This document shows, piece after piece, positions 45,503-52,575 of a stretch of DNA of 64,000 nt; position 1 is the stretch's first letter; each line of letters starts with the position of its first letter. Source of the DNA: Segatella maculosa DSM 19339 = JCM 15638 (GTDB lineage: Bacteria; Bacteroidota; Bacteroidia; Bacteroidales; Bacteroidaceae); NCBI RefSeq assembly GCF_000382385.1, contig NZ_KB908320.1, positions 124,001 to 188,000 on the forward strand, written 5' to 3'. The notes under the pieces were generated by a model. The model made no database searches and was not told where the DNA came from. It saw nothing but the letters and a program-made list of their open reading frames with translations. The translations under genes and the position numbers were made by a program.

Positions 45503-46453
45503 TCAAGCAAACAGTGAGTCTACGAACTCTTTGCGGTTGAACAACTGCAAATCCTCCATCTGTTCGCCAAGGCCAATATACTTCACCGGCACTTTCAGTT
45601 GGTCACTGATACCGATAACCACACCGCCTTTGGCCGTTCCGTCCAGCTTCGTAATAGCCAGACTCGTGATGTTTGTCACTGCCGAGAACTGTTTAGCCTG
45701 TTCAAAGGCATTCTGTCCCGTGCTACCGTCAAGAACGAGCATCACCTCGTCGGGAGCTTCGGGCAACACCTTCTTCATCACGTCTTTGATTTTCTTCAGT
45801 TCGTTCATCAGCCCAACCTTATTGTGAAGCCTACCTGCCGTGTCTATCAACACCACATCAGCCCCATTGGCTTTGGCACTCTGCAACGTATCGAATGCCA
45901 CGCTCGCCGGGTCGGCTCCCATCTGCTGCTTGATGACAGGCACGCCGACGCGTTCGCCCCAAACAGATATCTGCTCCACGGCAGCCGCACGGAACGTATC
46001 AGCAGCCCCAAGATAAACCTTCTTTCCCGCCTTCTTAAACTGATAGGCCAACTTACCGATTGTCGTCGTTTTCCCAACGCCGTTGACGCCAACCACCAGA
46101 ATCACGTAAGGCTTATGCGCGCAAGGAAGTTCCCAGTCGTCATTATCCGCCGCATTGTTTTCTTCAAGCAGCGAAGCAATCTCTTCGCGCAGCATTCCGT
46201 TCAGCTCAGAGGTCGAGACATACTTATCACGTGCCACACGCGATTCTATCCGTTCAATGATTTTCAAAGTCGTGCCCACACCCACATCACTCGTTATCAA
46301 CACTTCCTCAAGATTATCAAGAACCTCGTCATCGACCTTCGACTTACCGGCAACGGCCCGCGTCAGCTTGTCGAACACGCTCTCCTTCGTCTTTTCAAGT
46401 CCCTTGTCGAGCGTCTCCTTTTTCTTCTTATTAAACAGTCCGAAAACTCCCAT
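45503..46453 (-). CDS. ftsY: Signal recognition particle receptor FtsY
   Basis: A 316-residue SRP GTPase that docks ribosomes making membrane proteins. GTPase boxes are G1 GVNGVGKTTTIGKLA (about 125-139), the DTFRAAAVEQ motif, G3 DTAGR and G4 TKLDGTAKGG; the C-terminus GLGEQMEDLQLFNRKEFVD is typical. The acidic N-terminal A-domain of E. coli FtsY is missing, as usual in this phylum. First gene of the ftsY-rimO-HU-HU/LysM unit. Confidence 0.97.
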   Translation of the reverse strand: MGVFGLFNKKKKETLDKGLEKTKESVFDKLTRAVAGKSKVDDEVLDNLEEVLITSDVGVGTTLKIIERIESRVARDKYVSTSELNGMLREEIASLLEENNAADNDDWELPCAHKPYVILVVGVNGVGKTTTIGKLAYQFKKAGKKVYLGAADTFRAAAVEQISVWGERVGVPVIKQQMGADPASVAFDTLQSAKANGADVVLIDTAGRLHNKVGLMNELKKIKDVMKKVLPEAPDEVMLVLDGSTGQNAFEQAKQFSAVTNITSLAITKLDGTAKGGVVIGISDQLKVPVKYIGLGEQMEDLQLFNRKEFVDSLFA

Positions 46454-46485
46454 AGTTGTGAAATCAATGTATTGCTTATGCGCTA

Positions 46486-46516
46486 CAAAGGTAATAAAAA
46501 AGTGAGGAAGCCGAAA
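46486..46516 (-). promoter_or_regulatory. Promoter of the ftsY operon
   Basis: On the minus strand TTTC, 19 bases, TACCTTTG: one mismatch from consensus. It lies 33 bases upstream of the ftsY ATG. Confidence 0.75.
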
Positions 46517-46637
46517 GGTATAACCGAAAATAAATGAAACTTTGCACGATTTATCCCATTGTTATAGGCTGTCCGCGCGCATCACACTACACATCCGACG
46601 TTCCTCCCTTAAGAGTTGTCATCGTCTTTATTACTAA

Positions 46638-46739
46638 AGTATCGAATTATCTGCACGCTGATAAATATTTCTCTGCATGCTGATAAATATTTCTCTCCAC
46701 GCTGATAAATATTTCTCTGCGTGCAGATAATTCGATACT
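46638..46739. repeat. Array G: three 22-bp units inside a 21-bp perfect inverted repeat
   Basis: The units CTGATAAATATTTCTCTGCA (22 bp with two more bases) start at 46658, 46680 and 46702. They are enclosed by AGTATCGAATTATCTGCACG plus C at 46638-46658 and its exact reverse complement at 46719-46739. Each unit also holds the dyads AAATATTT and GCATGC. It lies between the divergent ftsY and methyltransferase genes. Confidence 0.93.
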
Positions 46740-46962
46740 CCTTATATATCTCATCTCGGAGATGTACTGTTTTCGGGCCTGCATTCCCTCTTTATCGGCC
46801 GACGGACCACGCTTACAAAGCCCGTCTCTCACGTTCCGACGGCCGGACGCGCCTCGTATTGCATCGACAATCCTACCGAAACAGGGCGATTTAAGCGCAG
46901 ACGACGCAAATTTGTCGGCTCCTTCAGTGCATAATACGGATTTTTTCCGTAAGTTTGCAGAC
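46740..46962. other. Gap before the methyltransferase gene
   Basis: The open frame of the methyltransferase extends back to 46762, but its first 67 codons have no family character. TAAGTTTG at 46950-46957 matches the -7 box only 5 bases before the ATG at 46963, so transcripts from it would start at or inside the gene; an upstream promoter is more likely. Confidence 0.45.
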
Positions 46963-47718
46963 ATGATTAGCAAAGCAAAAGTCAAATTCATCAAATCGCT
47001 CCGACTGAAGAAGAACCGCGAGCAGGCTCGTCTCTTCATAGCCGAAGGGCATAAAGTCGTGGGCGAACTGTTGGCTTCGGGCTGTGCACACACGATAGTG
47101 GCCACGCAGGAATGGCTTTCCGCTCACTCGGCACCGCCGACCAACGAACTCGTTGCCGTAGACGAGGAGGAACTACGCAAGGTGAGTCTCCTGCAACATC
47201 CGCAACAAGTGCTGGCCCTGTTCCCTTTCTTCGACGATGCAGCAAGCGATGCCATCGACACCACGTCGCTTTCGCTGATGCTCGACGGCGTGCAAGACCC
47301 CGGCAATCTGGGCACGATTATCCGCATAGCCGACTGGTTTGGCATCGGCAACATCTACTGTTCTACGGAAACGGCCGATGTCTACAATCCCAAAGTCGTG
47401 CAGGCCACAATGGGGAGCATTGCACGCGTAAGGCTGCACTATGGCGATTTGGAAGCGATGCTCGACCGGTTGCCCACCGACTTTCCCGTCTACGGAACCA
47501 TGCTCGACGGCAACGACATCTACCGCGAACCGCTTTCCTCTCACGGGCTCATCATCATGGGCAACGAGGGTAACGGCATCTCCCACGAAATCGGCAAGAG
47601 AGTCAGGCACAGACTGCGGATTCCCTCTTATGCCGAAGGACGTGCCACGGCCGAATCGCTGAACGTGGCTGTCGCTACGGCTATCACTTGCGCAGAGTTC
47701 CGCCGAAGAAACAGCTAA
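46963..47718 (+). CDS. SpoU/TrmH-family RNA 2'-O-methyltransferase
   Basis: A 251-residue enzyme with an N-terminal RNA-binding substrate domain (MISKAKVKFIKSLRLKKNRE to about 90) and the knotted SPOUT domain. Its motifs are DPGNLGTIIRIADWFGI (about 110-126), IIMGNEGNGIS (about 196-206) and YAEGRATAESLNVAVATAI near the C-terminus. It methylates ribose in 23S rRNA or tRNA; the site cannot be told. The start at 46963 gives the family's usual N-terminus. It is 38 bases before hisB on the same strand. Confidence 0.92.
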   Translation: MISKAKVKFIKSLRLKKNREQARLFIAEGHKVVGELLASGCAHTIVATQEWLSAHSAPPTNELVAVDEEELRKVSLLQHPQQVLALFPFFDDAASDAIDTTSLSLMLDGVQDPGNLGTIIRIADWFGIGNIYCSTETADVYNPKVVQATMGSIARVRLHYGDLEAMLDRLPTDFPVYGTMLDGNDIYREPLSSHGLIIMGNEGNGISHEIGKRVRHRLRIPSYAEGRATAESLNVAVATAITCAEFRRRNS

Positions 47719-47756
47719 AACCATCTTTCGATATAGACACATAAGAATGAACTGAA

Positions 47757-48833
47757 ATGAAGAGACAGAAATTCCTATTCATCGACCGCGACGGCACGCT
47801 CATCGAAGAGCCCGCCGACGAGCAGATAGATGCTTTTGAGAAGCTACAGTTTAAGGAAGGCGTGTTCAGAAACCTTGGCTTCATCTGCAACAAGCTCGAC
47901 TTCCGCTTGGTTCTGGTGAGCAACCAAGACGGTTTGGGGACGGCTTCCTTCCCTGAAGAAACGTTCTGGCCCGTCCATAACCTTATCCTCCGAACCCTTG
48001 AGGGGGAAGGCATTACGTTCGACGACCAACTCATCGACCGCCACTTCCCCGAAGACGGCTCGCCCATGCGGAAGCCGGGCGTCGGCATGCTGAAGGACTA
48101 TCTGAATAATCCTGCTTATGATATAGAAGGTAGCTATGTCATAGGCGATCGGGAAAGCGATGCGCTGTTGGCAGAGAACCTTGGCTGCAAGGCTTTGATA
48201 TTAGGAAAAGAAGGCATCACATGGGACAAGATTTCTGAACTGCTCTTTGCCGGTGAGCGCATCGCAGAAGTTCATCGCCAAACAAAAGAGACCGACGTTC
48301 ATGTCAGGCTTTGTCTTGACGGTACGGGGAAATGCGATATCAATACAGGACTTGGTTTCTTTGATCACATGCTTGAACAAATCGGCAAGCATGGCATGAT
48401 GGACCTCACGATACGCGTAAAAGGCGATCTCGAAGTAGACGAGCATCATACGATAGAAGACACAGCCATCGTGCTCGGAGATTGCCTCTTGCAGGCATTA
48501 GGAGACAAGCGGGGCATCGAGCGTTATGGCTATTGCCTTCCCATGGACGACTGCCTTTGTCAAATTGCACTTGACTTCGGAGGACGCCCTTGGCTCGTAT
48601 GGGACGCAGACTTCCATCGGGAGAAGATTGGCGAGATGCCCACGGAGATGTTCTTCCACTTTTTCAAGAGTCTGAGCGATGCCGCACGAATGAACCTCAA
48701 TATCAAAGCTGAAGGCACCAACGAACATCATAAGATAGAGGGAATATTCAAAGCACTTGCACGTTCACTGAGAATGGCAGTCAAGCGAGACATCTATCAT
48801 TTCGAACTTCCCTCAACCAAAGGGAAACTCTGA
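47757..48833 (+). CDS. hisB: Bifunctional histidinol-phosphatase / imidazoleglycerol-phosphate dehydratase
   Basis: A 358-residue two-domain enzyme of histidine synthesis. Residues 1-165 are a HAD phosphatase ([20 protein letters not shown] and a [13 protein letters not shown] segment). Residues about 168-358 are the dehydratase, with the metal-binding HH pairs in [11 protein letters not shown] and [10 protein letters not shown] and [13 protein letters not shown]. The bifunctional form is usual in Bacteroidetes and enterobacteria. Other his genes are absent on both sides, although hisG-D-C-B often sit together in this group. Confidence 0.96.
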   Translation: MKRQKFLFIDRDGTLIEEPADEQIDAFEKLQFKEGVFRNLGFICNKLDFRLVLVSNQDGLGTASFPEETFWPVHNLILRTLEGEGITFDDQLIDRHFPEDGSPMRKPGVGMLKDYLNNPAYDIEGSYVIGDRESDALLAENLGCKALILGKEGITWDKISELLFAGERIAEVHRQTKETDVHVRLCLDGTGKCDINTGLGFFDHMLEQIGKHGMMDLTIRVKGDLEVDEHHTIEDTAIVLGDCLLQALGDKRGIERYGYCLPMDDCLCQIALDFGGRPWLVWDADFHREKIGEMPTEMFFHFFKSLSDAARMNLNIKAEGTNEHHKIEGIFKALARSLRMAVKRDIYHFELPSTKGKL

Positions 48834-48907
48834 CAATGGAAGCGTTAATCTGCGTTAAAAGCCACATAATTGTCACAGGCCCGATGTAGGGTTTCAACAA
48901 AAAAGCG

Positions 48908-48915
48908 TAACTTTG
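48908..48915 (+). promoter_or_regulatory. -7 element of rplU-rpmA
   Basis: TAACTTTG followed by C, a full match to TAnnTTTG, leaving a leader of about 80 bases before rplU. A -33 box is not clear. Confidence 0.6.
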
Positions 48916-48999
48916 CACCGATTTAGTCCGTTTTAGGCTCGGAAGAAGTATCGGCAAATGTCGGTCGCCTTGCGGAAAAACCCGTTTAATAAATAAATA

Positions 49000-49317
49000 A
49001 TGTACGCAATCGTAGAGATTAACGGTCAACAGTTCAAAGTTGAAGAGGGCAAAAAGCTCTTTGTGCATCACATTAAAGATGCAGAGACAGGTAAGACTGT
49101 TGAATTCAACAGAGTCCTGCTTGTTGACAACAACGGAGCAGTGACAGTTGGTGCACCAACAATCGATGGTGCAAAAGTAGTAGTAGAAGTAGTGAACCCC
49201 CTTGTGAAAGGTGACAAGGTCATCGTTTTCAAGATGAAGCGCCGCAAAGACTATCGTGTCAAGAACGGTCATCGCTCACAGTTCACGGAAGTAACAGTTA
49301 AATCAATCAACGCTTAA
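49000..49317 (+). CDS. rplU: 50S ribosomal protein L21
   Basis: A 105-residue protein: [23 protein letters not shown] and a C-terminal [21 protein letters not shown] match L21 throughout. It is followed after 19 bases by rpmA, the usual pairing. Confidence 0.98.
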   Translation: MYAIVEINGQQFKVEEGKKLFVHHIKDAETGKTVEFNRVLLVDNNGAVTVGAPTIDGAKVVVEVVNPLVKGDKVIVFKMKRRKDYRVKNGHRSQFTEVTVKSINA

Positions 49318-49336
49318 AATTCAGGAGGAAAGAACA

Positions 49337-49618
49337 ATGGCACATAAAAAAGGTGTAGGTAGTTCCAAGAACGGACGCGAATCAGCTTCACAGAGATTAG
49401 GCGTTAAGATTTGGGGTGGTCAGAAGATTATCGCTGGAAACATCATCGTTCGCCAGCGTGGTAATAAGCATTATGCCGGTGAGAATGTTGCTCAAGGAAA
49501 GGACGACACACTCTATGCACTTGCAGACGGTGTGGTTTACTTCCACAAAGGCAAATATAATAAAAGTACAGTATCTGTTCTCTCCCCGGAGGCTTATGCA
49601 GAGAAAACAAAAGCTTAA
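49337..49618 (+). CDS. rpmA: 50S ribosomal protein L27
   Basis: A 93-residue protein beginning [16 protein letters not shown], whose flexible N-terminus reaches the peptidyl-transferase centre; [20 protein letters not shown] is diagnostic. No N-terminal extension for protease processing is present. It is second in the rplU-rpmA operon. An AGGAGG-like stretch (TCAGGAGGAAAG) precedes the ATG, unusual here because this phylum rarely uses such sites. Confidence 0.98.
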   Translation: MAHKKGVGSSKNGRESASQRLGVKIWGGQKIIAGNIIVRQRGNKHYAGENVAQGKDDTLYALADGVVYFHKGKYNKSTVSVLSPEAYAEKTKA

Positions 49619-49648
49619 ATAAGAAGCACTTATTCCAAACAAACAATA

Positions 49649-49682
49649 GAATGCCGGTCTCTTGATTGAAACCGGCATTTCT
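49649..49682. terminator. Terminator between rpmA and uxaC
   Basis: ATGCCGGT (49651-49658) pairs with ACCGGCAT (49671-49678), with TTTCTT following. It lies between convergent genes and can act on both strands. Confidence 0.8.
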
Positions 49683-49717
49683 TATGTTTACTTCTCCGAT
49701 AAACCCGGAGGAATCTT

Positions 49718-51118
49718 TCAGAATTTGAAATAATTTCGGGCATTGTAATAGGAAATATCTTCTACCATGCGGGCCAAAGTTTCCTTGTCGTTTGGCAAAA
49801 GGCCTTTTTCCACATCATTACCCAACAGATTACAAAGCAGACGACGGAAATATTCATGTCGCGGATAGCTCAGGAACGAACGGCTATCGGTCAACATACC
49901 CACAAAACGACTCAACAAACCAAGTACAGAAAGTGCATTCATTTGACGAGTCATACCGTCAAGCTGGTCGTTGAACCACCAGCCTGAGCCAAACTGTATC
50001 TTGCCCGGGCATGAACCATCTTGGAAATTGCCAAGCATTGTCGCTATTACTTCATTGGCACAGGGATTTAGACAGTAGAGTATTGTACGCGTGAGTTTTC
50101 CTTCCAGATTCAGTTCATTCAGGAAATGACTCATGGCCCGTGCCGTATTAAACTCACCAATAGAGTCGAACCCTGTATCTGCACCCAGTTTATTAAACAT
50201 GAGCGTATTGTTGTCACGAATGGCACCATAGTGATATTGTTGTGTCCAATCTGCCGCATGATCCATCTCCGCGCACATTTTAAGAAAAGCGTGCTTGTAT
50301 TGGCGGATTTCCACGGCACTGAGCTGCTGACCACGGAGAGCCTTTTCAAAAATAATGTCAATCTGACTATCTGTATAAGGATCATCATAGAACTCTTCCA
50401 CGCCGTGGTCGGAAAGTCGACAACCATTATCTGAAAAGAAATCATGACGCTTTTGAAGTGCCTCCATCATATCGACAAACCTGCAAATCTCTACCCCACT
50501 CACTTCAGCCAGTTTACCTACATAGTCGGCAAAATCTGTTTTTTCTATATTCATTGCCCGATCAGGACGCCATGCCGGTATCATTCTGATCTCGAAACCG
50601 CTTTCACGCGTCTGCTTGTGATAACGAAGGTCATCTATCGGATCATCTGTCGTACAAACACACTCAACATGATAATGACGCATCAGACCACGGGCACTGA
50701 ACTCCGGCTGTTGAAGTTTCTCATTACATTCGTCATAGATTTCACGCGCAGTCTTAGGACTCAACTGCTTGGTGATGCCAAAGGCCGTTTTCAATTCCAA
50801 ATGGCTCCAATGGTAAAGTGGATTACGAAATGTATAGGGGACCGTCTCAGCCCATTTCTCGAACTTTTCCCAATCATCGGTGTCTTCACCCGTACAATAC
50901 CTCTCGTCCACTCCGTTCGTACGCATAGCCCGCCATTTATAATGGTCTCCACCCAACCACAATTCCGTAATACTGCGAAAACGATGATCGTTTGCCACCA
51001 TTTCGGGTATCAAATGACAATGATAATCAATAATTGGCATTTTTGCCGCATGATTGTGAAAAAGTTCCTGCGCGGTTGCAGTCTCCAACAGGAAATTCTC
51101 ATCCATAAACTGTTTCAT
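49718..51118 (-). CDS. uxaC: Glucuronate isomerase
   Basis: A 466-residue enzyme converting glucuronate to fructuronate and galacturonate to tagaturonate. MKQFMDENFLLETATAQELFH and PIIDYHCHLIPEMV (metal-binding HxH) are the family start. FMGNFQDG-like segments (here MLGNFQDGSCPGKIQFGSGWWFND in shorter parts) and LTDSRSFLSYPRHEYFRR end it. The ATG at 51118 is used; an upstream one (51163) lies next to the -7 box. It works with uxaB at 56170 in hexuronate breakdown. Confidence 0.96.
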   Translation of the reverse strand: MKQFMDENFLLETATAQELFHNHAAKMPIIDYHCHLIPEMVANDHRFRSITELWLGGDHYKWRAMRTNGVDERYCTGEDTDDWEKFEKWAETVPYTFRNPLYHWSHLELKTAFGITKQLSPKTAREIYDECNEKLQQPEFSARGLMRHYHVECVCTTDDPIDDLRYHKQTRESGFEIRMIPAWRPDRAMNIEKTDFADYVGKLAEVSGVEICRFVDMMEALQKRHDFFSDNGCRLSDHGVEEFYDDPYTDSQIDIIFEKALRGQQLSAVEIRQYKHAFLKMCAEMDHAADWTQQYHYGAIRDNNTLMFNKLGADTGFDSIGEFNTARAMSHFLNELNLEGKLTRTILYCLNPCANEVIATMLGNFQDGSCPGKIQFGSGWWFNDQLDGMTRQMNALSVLGLLSRFVGMLTDSRSFLSYPRHEYFRRLLCNLLGNDVEKGLLPNDKETLARMVEDISYYNARNYFKF

Positions 51119-51152
51119 AATTGACTCGGTTATTTCGATTGATTTTGTGATG

Positions 51153-51160
51153 CAAATATA
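51153..51160 (-). promoter_or_regulatory. -7 element of uxaC
   Basis: On the minus strand TATATTTG followed by C, 35 bases upstream of the start at 51118; this supports the shorter N-terminus. Confidence 0.55.
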
Positions 51161-51169
51161 CATTTATTT

Positions 51170-51201
51170 TTTGGAACTACGGGAAATTTGGGCTATATTT
51201 G
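51170..51201 (+). promoter_or_regulatory. Promoter of ansA
   Basis: TTTG, 20 bases, TATATTTG followed by C, 28 bases before the ansA start; divergent from the uxaC -7 box. Confidence 0.75.
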
Positions 51202-51228
51202 CACCGATTTTTACGCAAACGATGACGT

Positions 51229-52290
51229 ATGCACACAGACAACAAAAGAAGAACAAATTATACGGGAAGCGTCCTGCTCATTTATACGGGAGGGACCATC
51301 GGAATGGGCAGGAACAGGCAGACAAACGCTTTGGAGCCCTTGGATTTCAACCATCTGGTGAGCAATCTCCCAGAGATGAAATATCTTTCAATCAATATCG
51401 ATATCCTCCAATTCGAACGGCCCATCGACTCCAGCGACATGGCAACGGAACATTGGGCCGAGCTCGTGAGAATCATTGCCAACAGATATGAAGCGTACGA
51501 CGGTTTCGTCATTCTGCACGGGACAGACACCATGGCCTATACGGCGTCGGCGTTGTCGTTCATGCTTGAAAACCTGACCAAGCCCGTGATCCTCACAGGA
51601 AGCCAGCTGCCGATCGGGCAACTGCGGACCGACGGAAAAGAAAATCTCATCACAAGCATCGAACTTGCCGCTGCACAACATGAAGACGGGACGGCCATCG
51701 TTCCGGAAGTTTGCATCTACTTCAGCGGTAGCCTGCTAAGAGGGAACCGTTCGACAAAGCGAAATGCCGACGGCTTTGATGCCTTCGACTCTTTCAACTA
51801 TCAACATCTGTGTGAAGCCGGCGTCGATTTCCATTTTCAGGAGCACAACATCTTACAGCCCGACTTCGCCAAACCAATGATACCGCATTTCGACATGAAT
51901 CCAAACGTCATGGTGCTTTCCCTTTTCCCCGGCATTCAAGCTGATATTTTCAAACACGCTCTTGATGCCCCCGAACTGAAAGGTGTCGTCATGAGAAGTT
52001 TCGGAAGCGGGAACGCACCACAACAGCCTTGGTTGATAGACATTCTGAAGAAAGCGACCCAACGTGGCGTTTCTGTCGTCAATATCAGCCAATGTGTGGC
52101 CGGTTTTGTCGAAATGGAACGCTATGACACGGGCTATCAGCTGAAAGGGACCGGGGTCATCAGCGGGCGCGACAGCACGGTCGAAGCAGCCGTCACAAAA
52201 CTGATGTATCTCTATGGCAGATATGGGAACGACACGCAGACCATACGGCACCAGCTGAAGCGTTCGCTTGCCGGCGAAATTCATGCTTGA
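51229..52290 (+). CDS. ansA: Type I (cytoplasmic) L-asparaginase
   Basis: A 353-residue enzyme splitting asparagine into aspartate and ammonia. Catalytic Thr regions are IYTGGTIGMG (about 19-28) and VILHGTDTMAYTASALSFML in which the TDT triad part is seen; TGSQLPIGQLRTDGKEN is the next conserved block. It has no signal peptide, so it acts in the cytoplasm. It is monocistronic between uxaC and repeat array H. Confidence 0.95.
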   Translation: MHTDNKRRTNYTGSVLLIYTGGTIGMGRNRQTNALEPLDFNHLVSNLPEMKYLSINIDILQFERPIDSSDMATEHWAELVRIIANRYEAYDGFVILHGTDTMAYTASALSFMLENLTKPVILTGSQLPIGQLRTDGKENLITSIELAAAQHEDGTAIVPEVCIYFSGSLLRGNRSTKRNADGFDAFDSFNYQHLCEAGVDFHFQEHNILQPDFAKPMIPHFDMNPNVMVLSLFPGIQADIFKHALDAPELKGVVMRSFGSGNAPQQPWLIDILKKATQRGVSVVNISQCVAGFVEMERYDTGYQLKGTGVISGRDSTVEAAVTKLMYLYGRYGNDTQTIRHQLKRSLAGEIHA

Positions 52291-52339
52291 CGGTTTTTGG
52301 TTACGTCGGTTCGGGATAAGAATATTCAGGCAGCAAACC

Positions 52340-52575
52340 CCGAAGGGGTGACACTCCTACACTTTCTTTAACTTTTAGGTGCCAGAGTACGGCACTCCTA
52401 TACTTTTCTTAACGTTTAACTGTCAGAGTGCGGCGCTCCTACACTTTTCTTAACGTTTAACTACCAGAGTGTGGCACTCCTAGGCTTTTCTTAACGTTTC
52501 AGTGTCAGAGTGCGGCACTCCTAGGCTTTTTTCTATTTTCGAGTGTCAGCGTGCGGCGCTCCAGACGTTTTTTTA
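52340..52575. repeat. Tandem hairpin array H, 41 bp period
   Basis: The hairpin GAGTGCGGCACTC and variants starts at 52385, 52426, 52467, 52508 and 52549, exactly 41 bases apart, with a decayed copy near 52345. After each hairpin comes CCTACACTTTTCTTAACGTT, so every unit looks like a small plus-strand terminator. It fills the gap between the convergent ansA and outer-membrane barrel genes. Confidence 0.94.

Noticed and set aside
46762..46962. 67-codon upstream extension of the methyltransferase
   Set aside because: The family's N-terminus begins at MISKAKVKF (46963); the extension is unlike it and begins next to array G.
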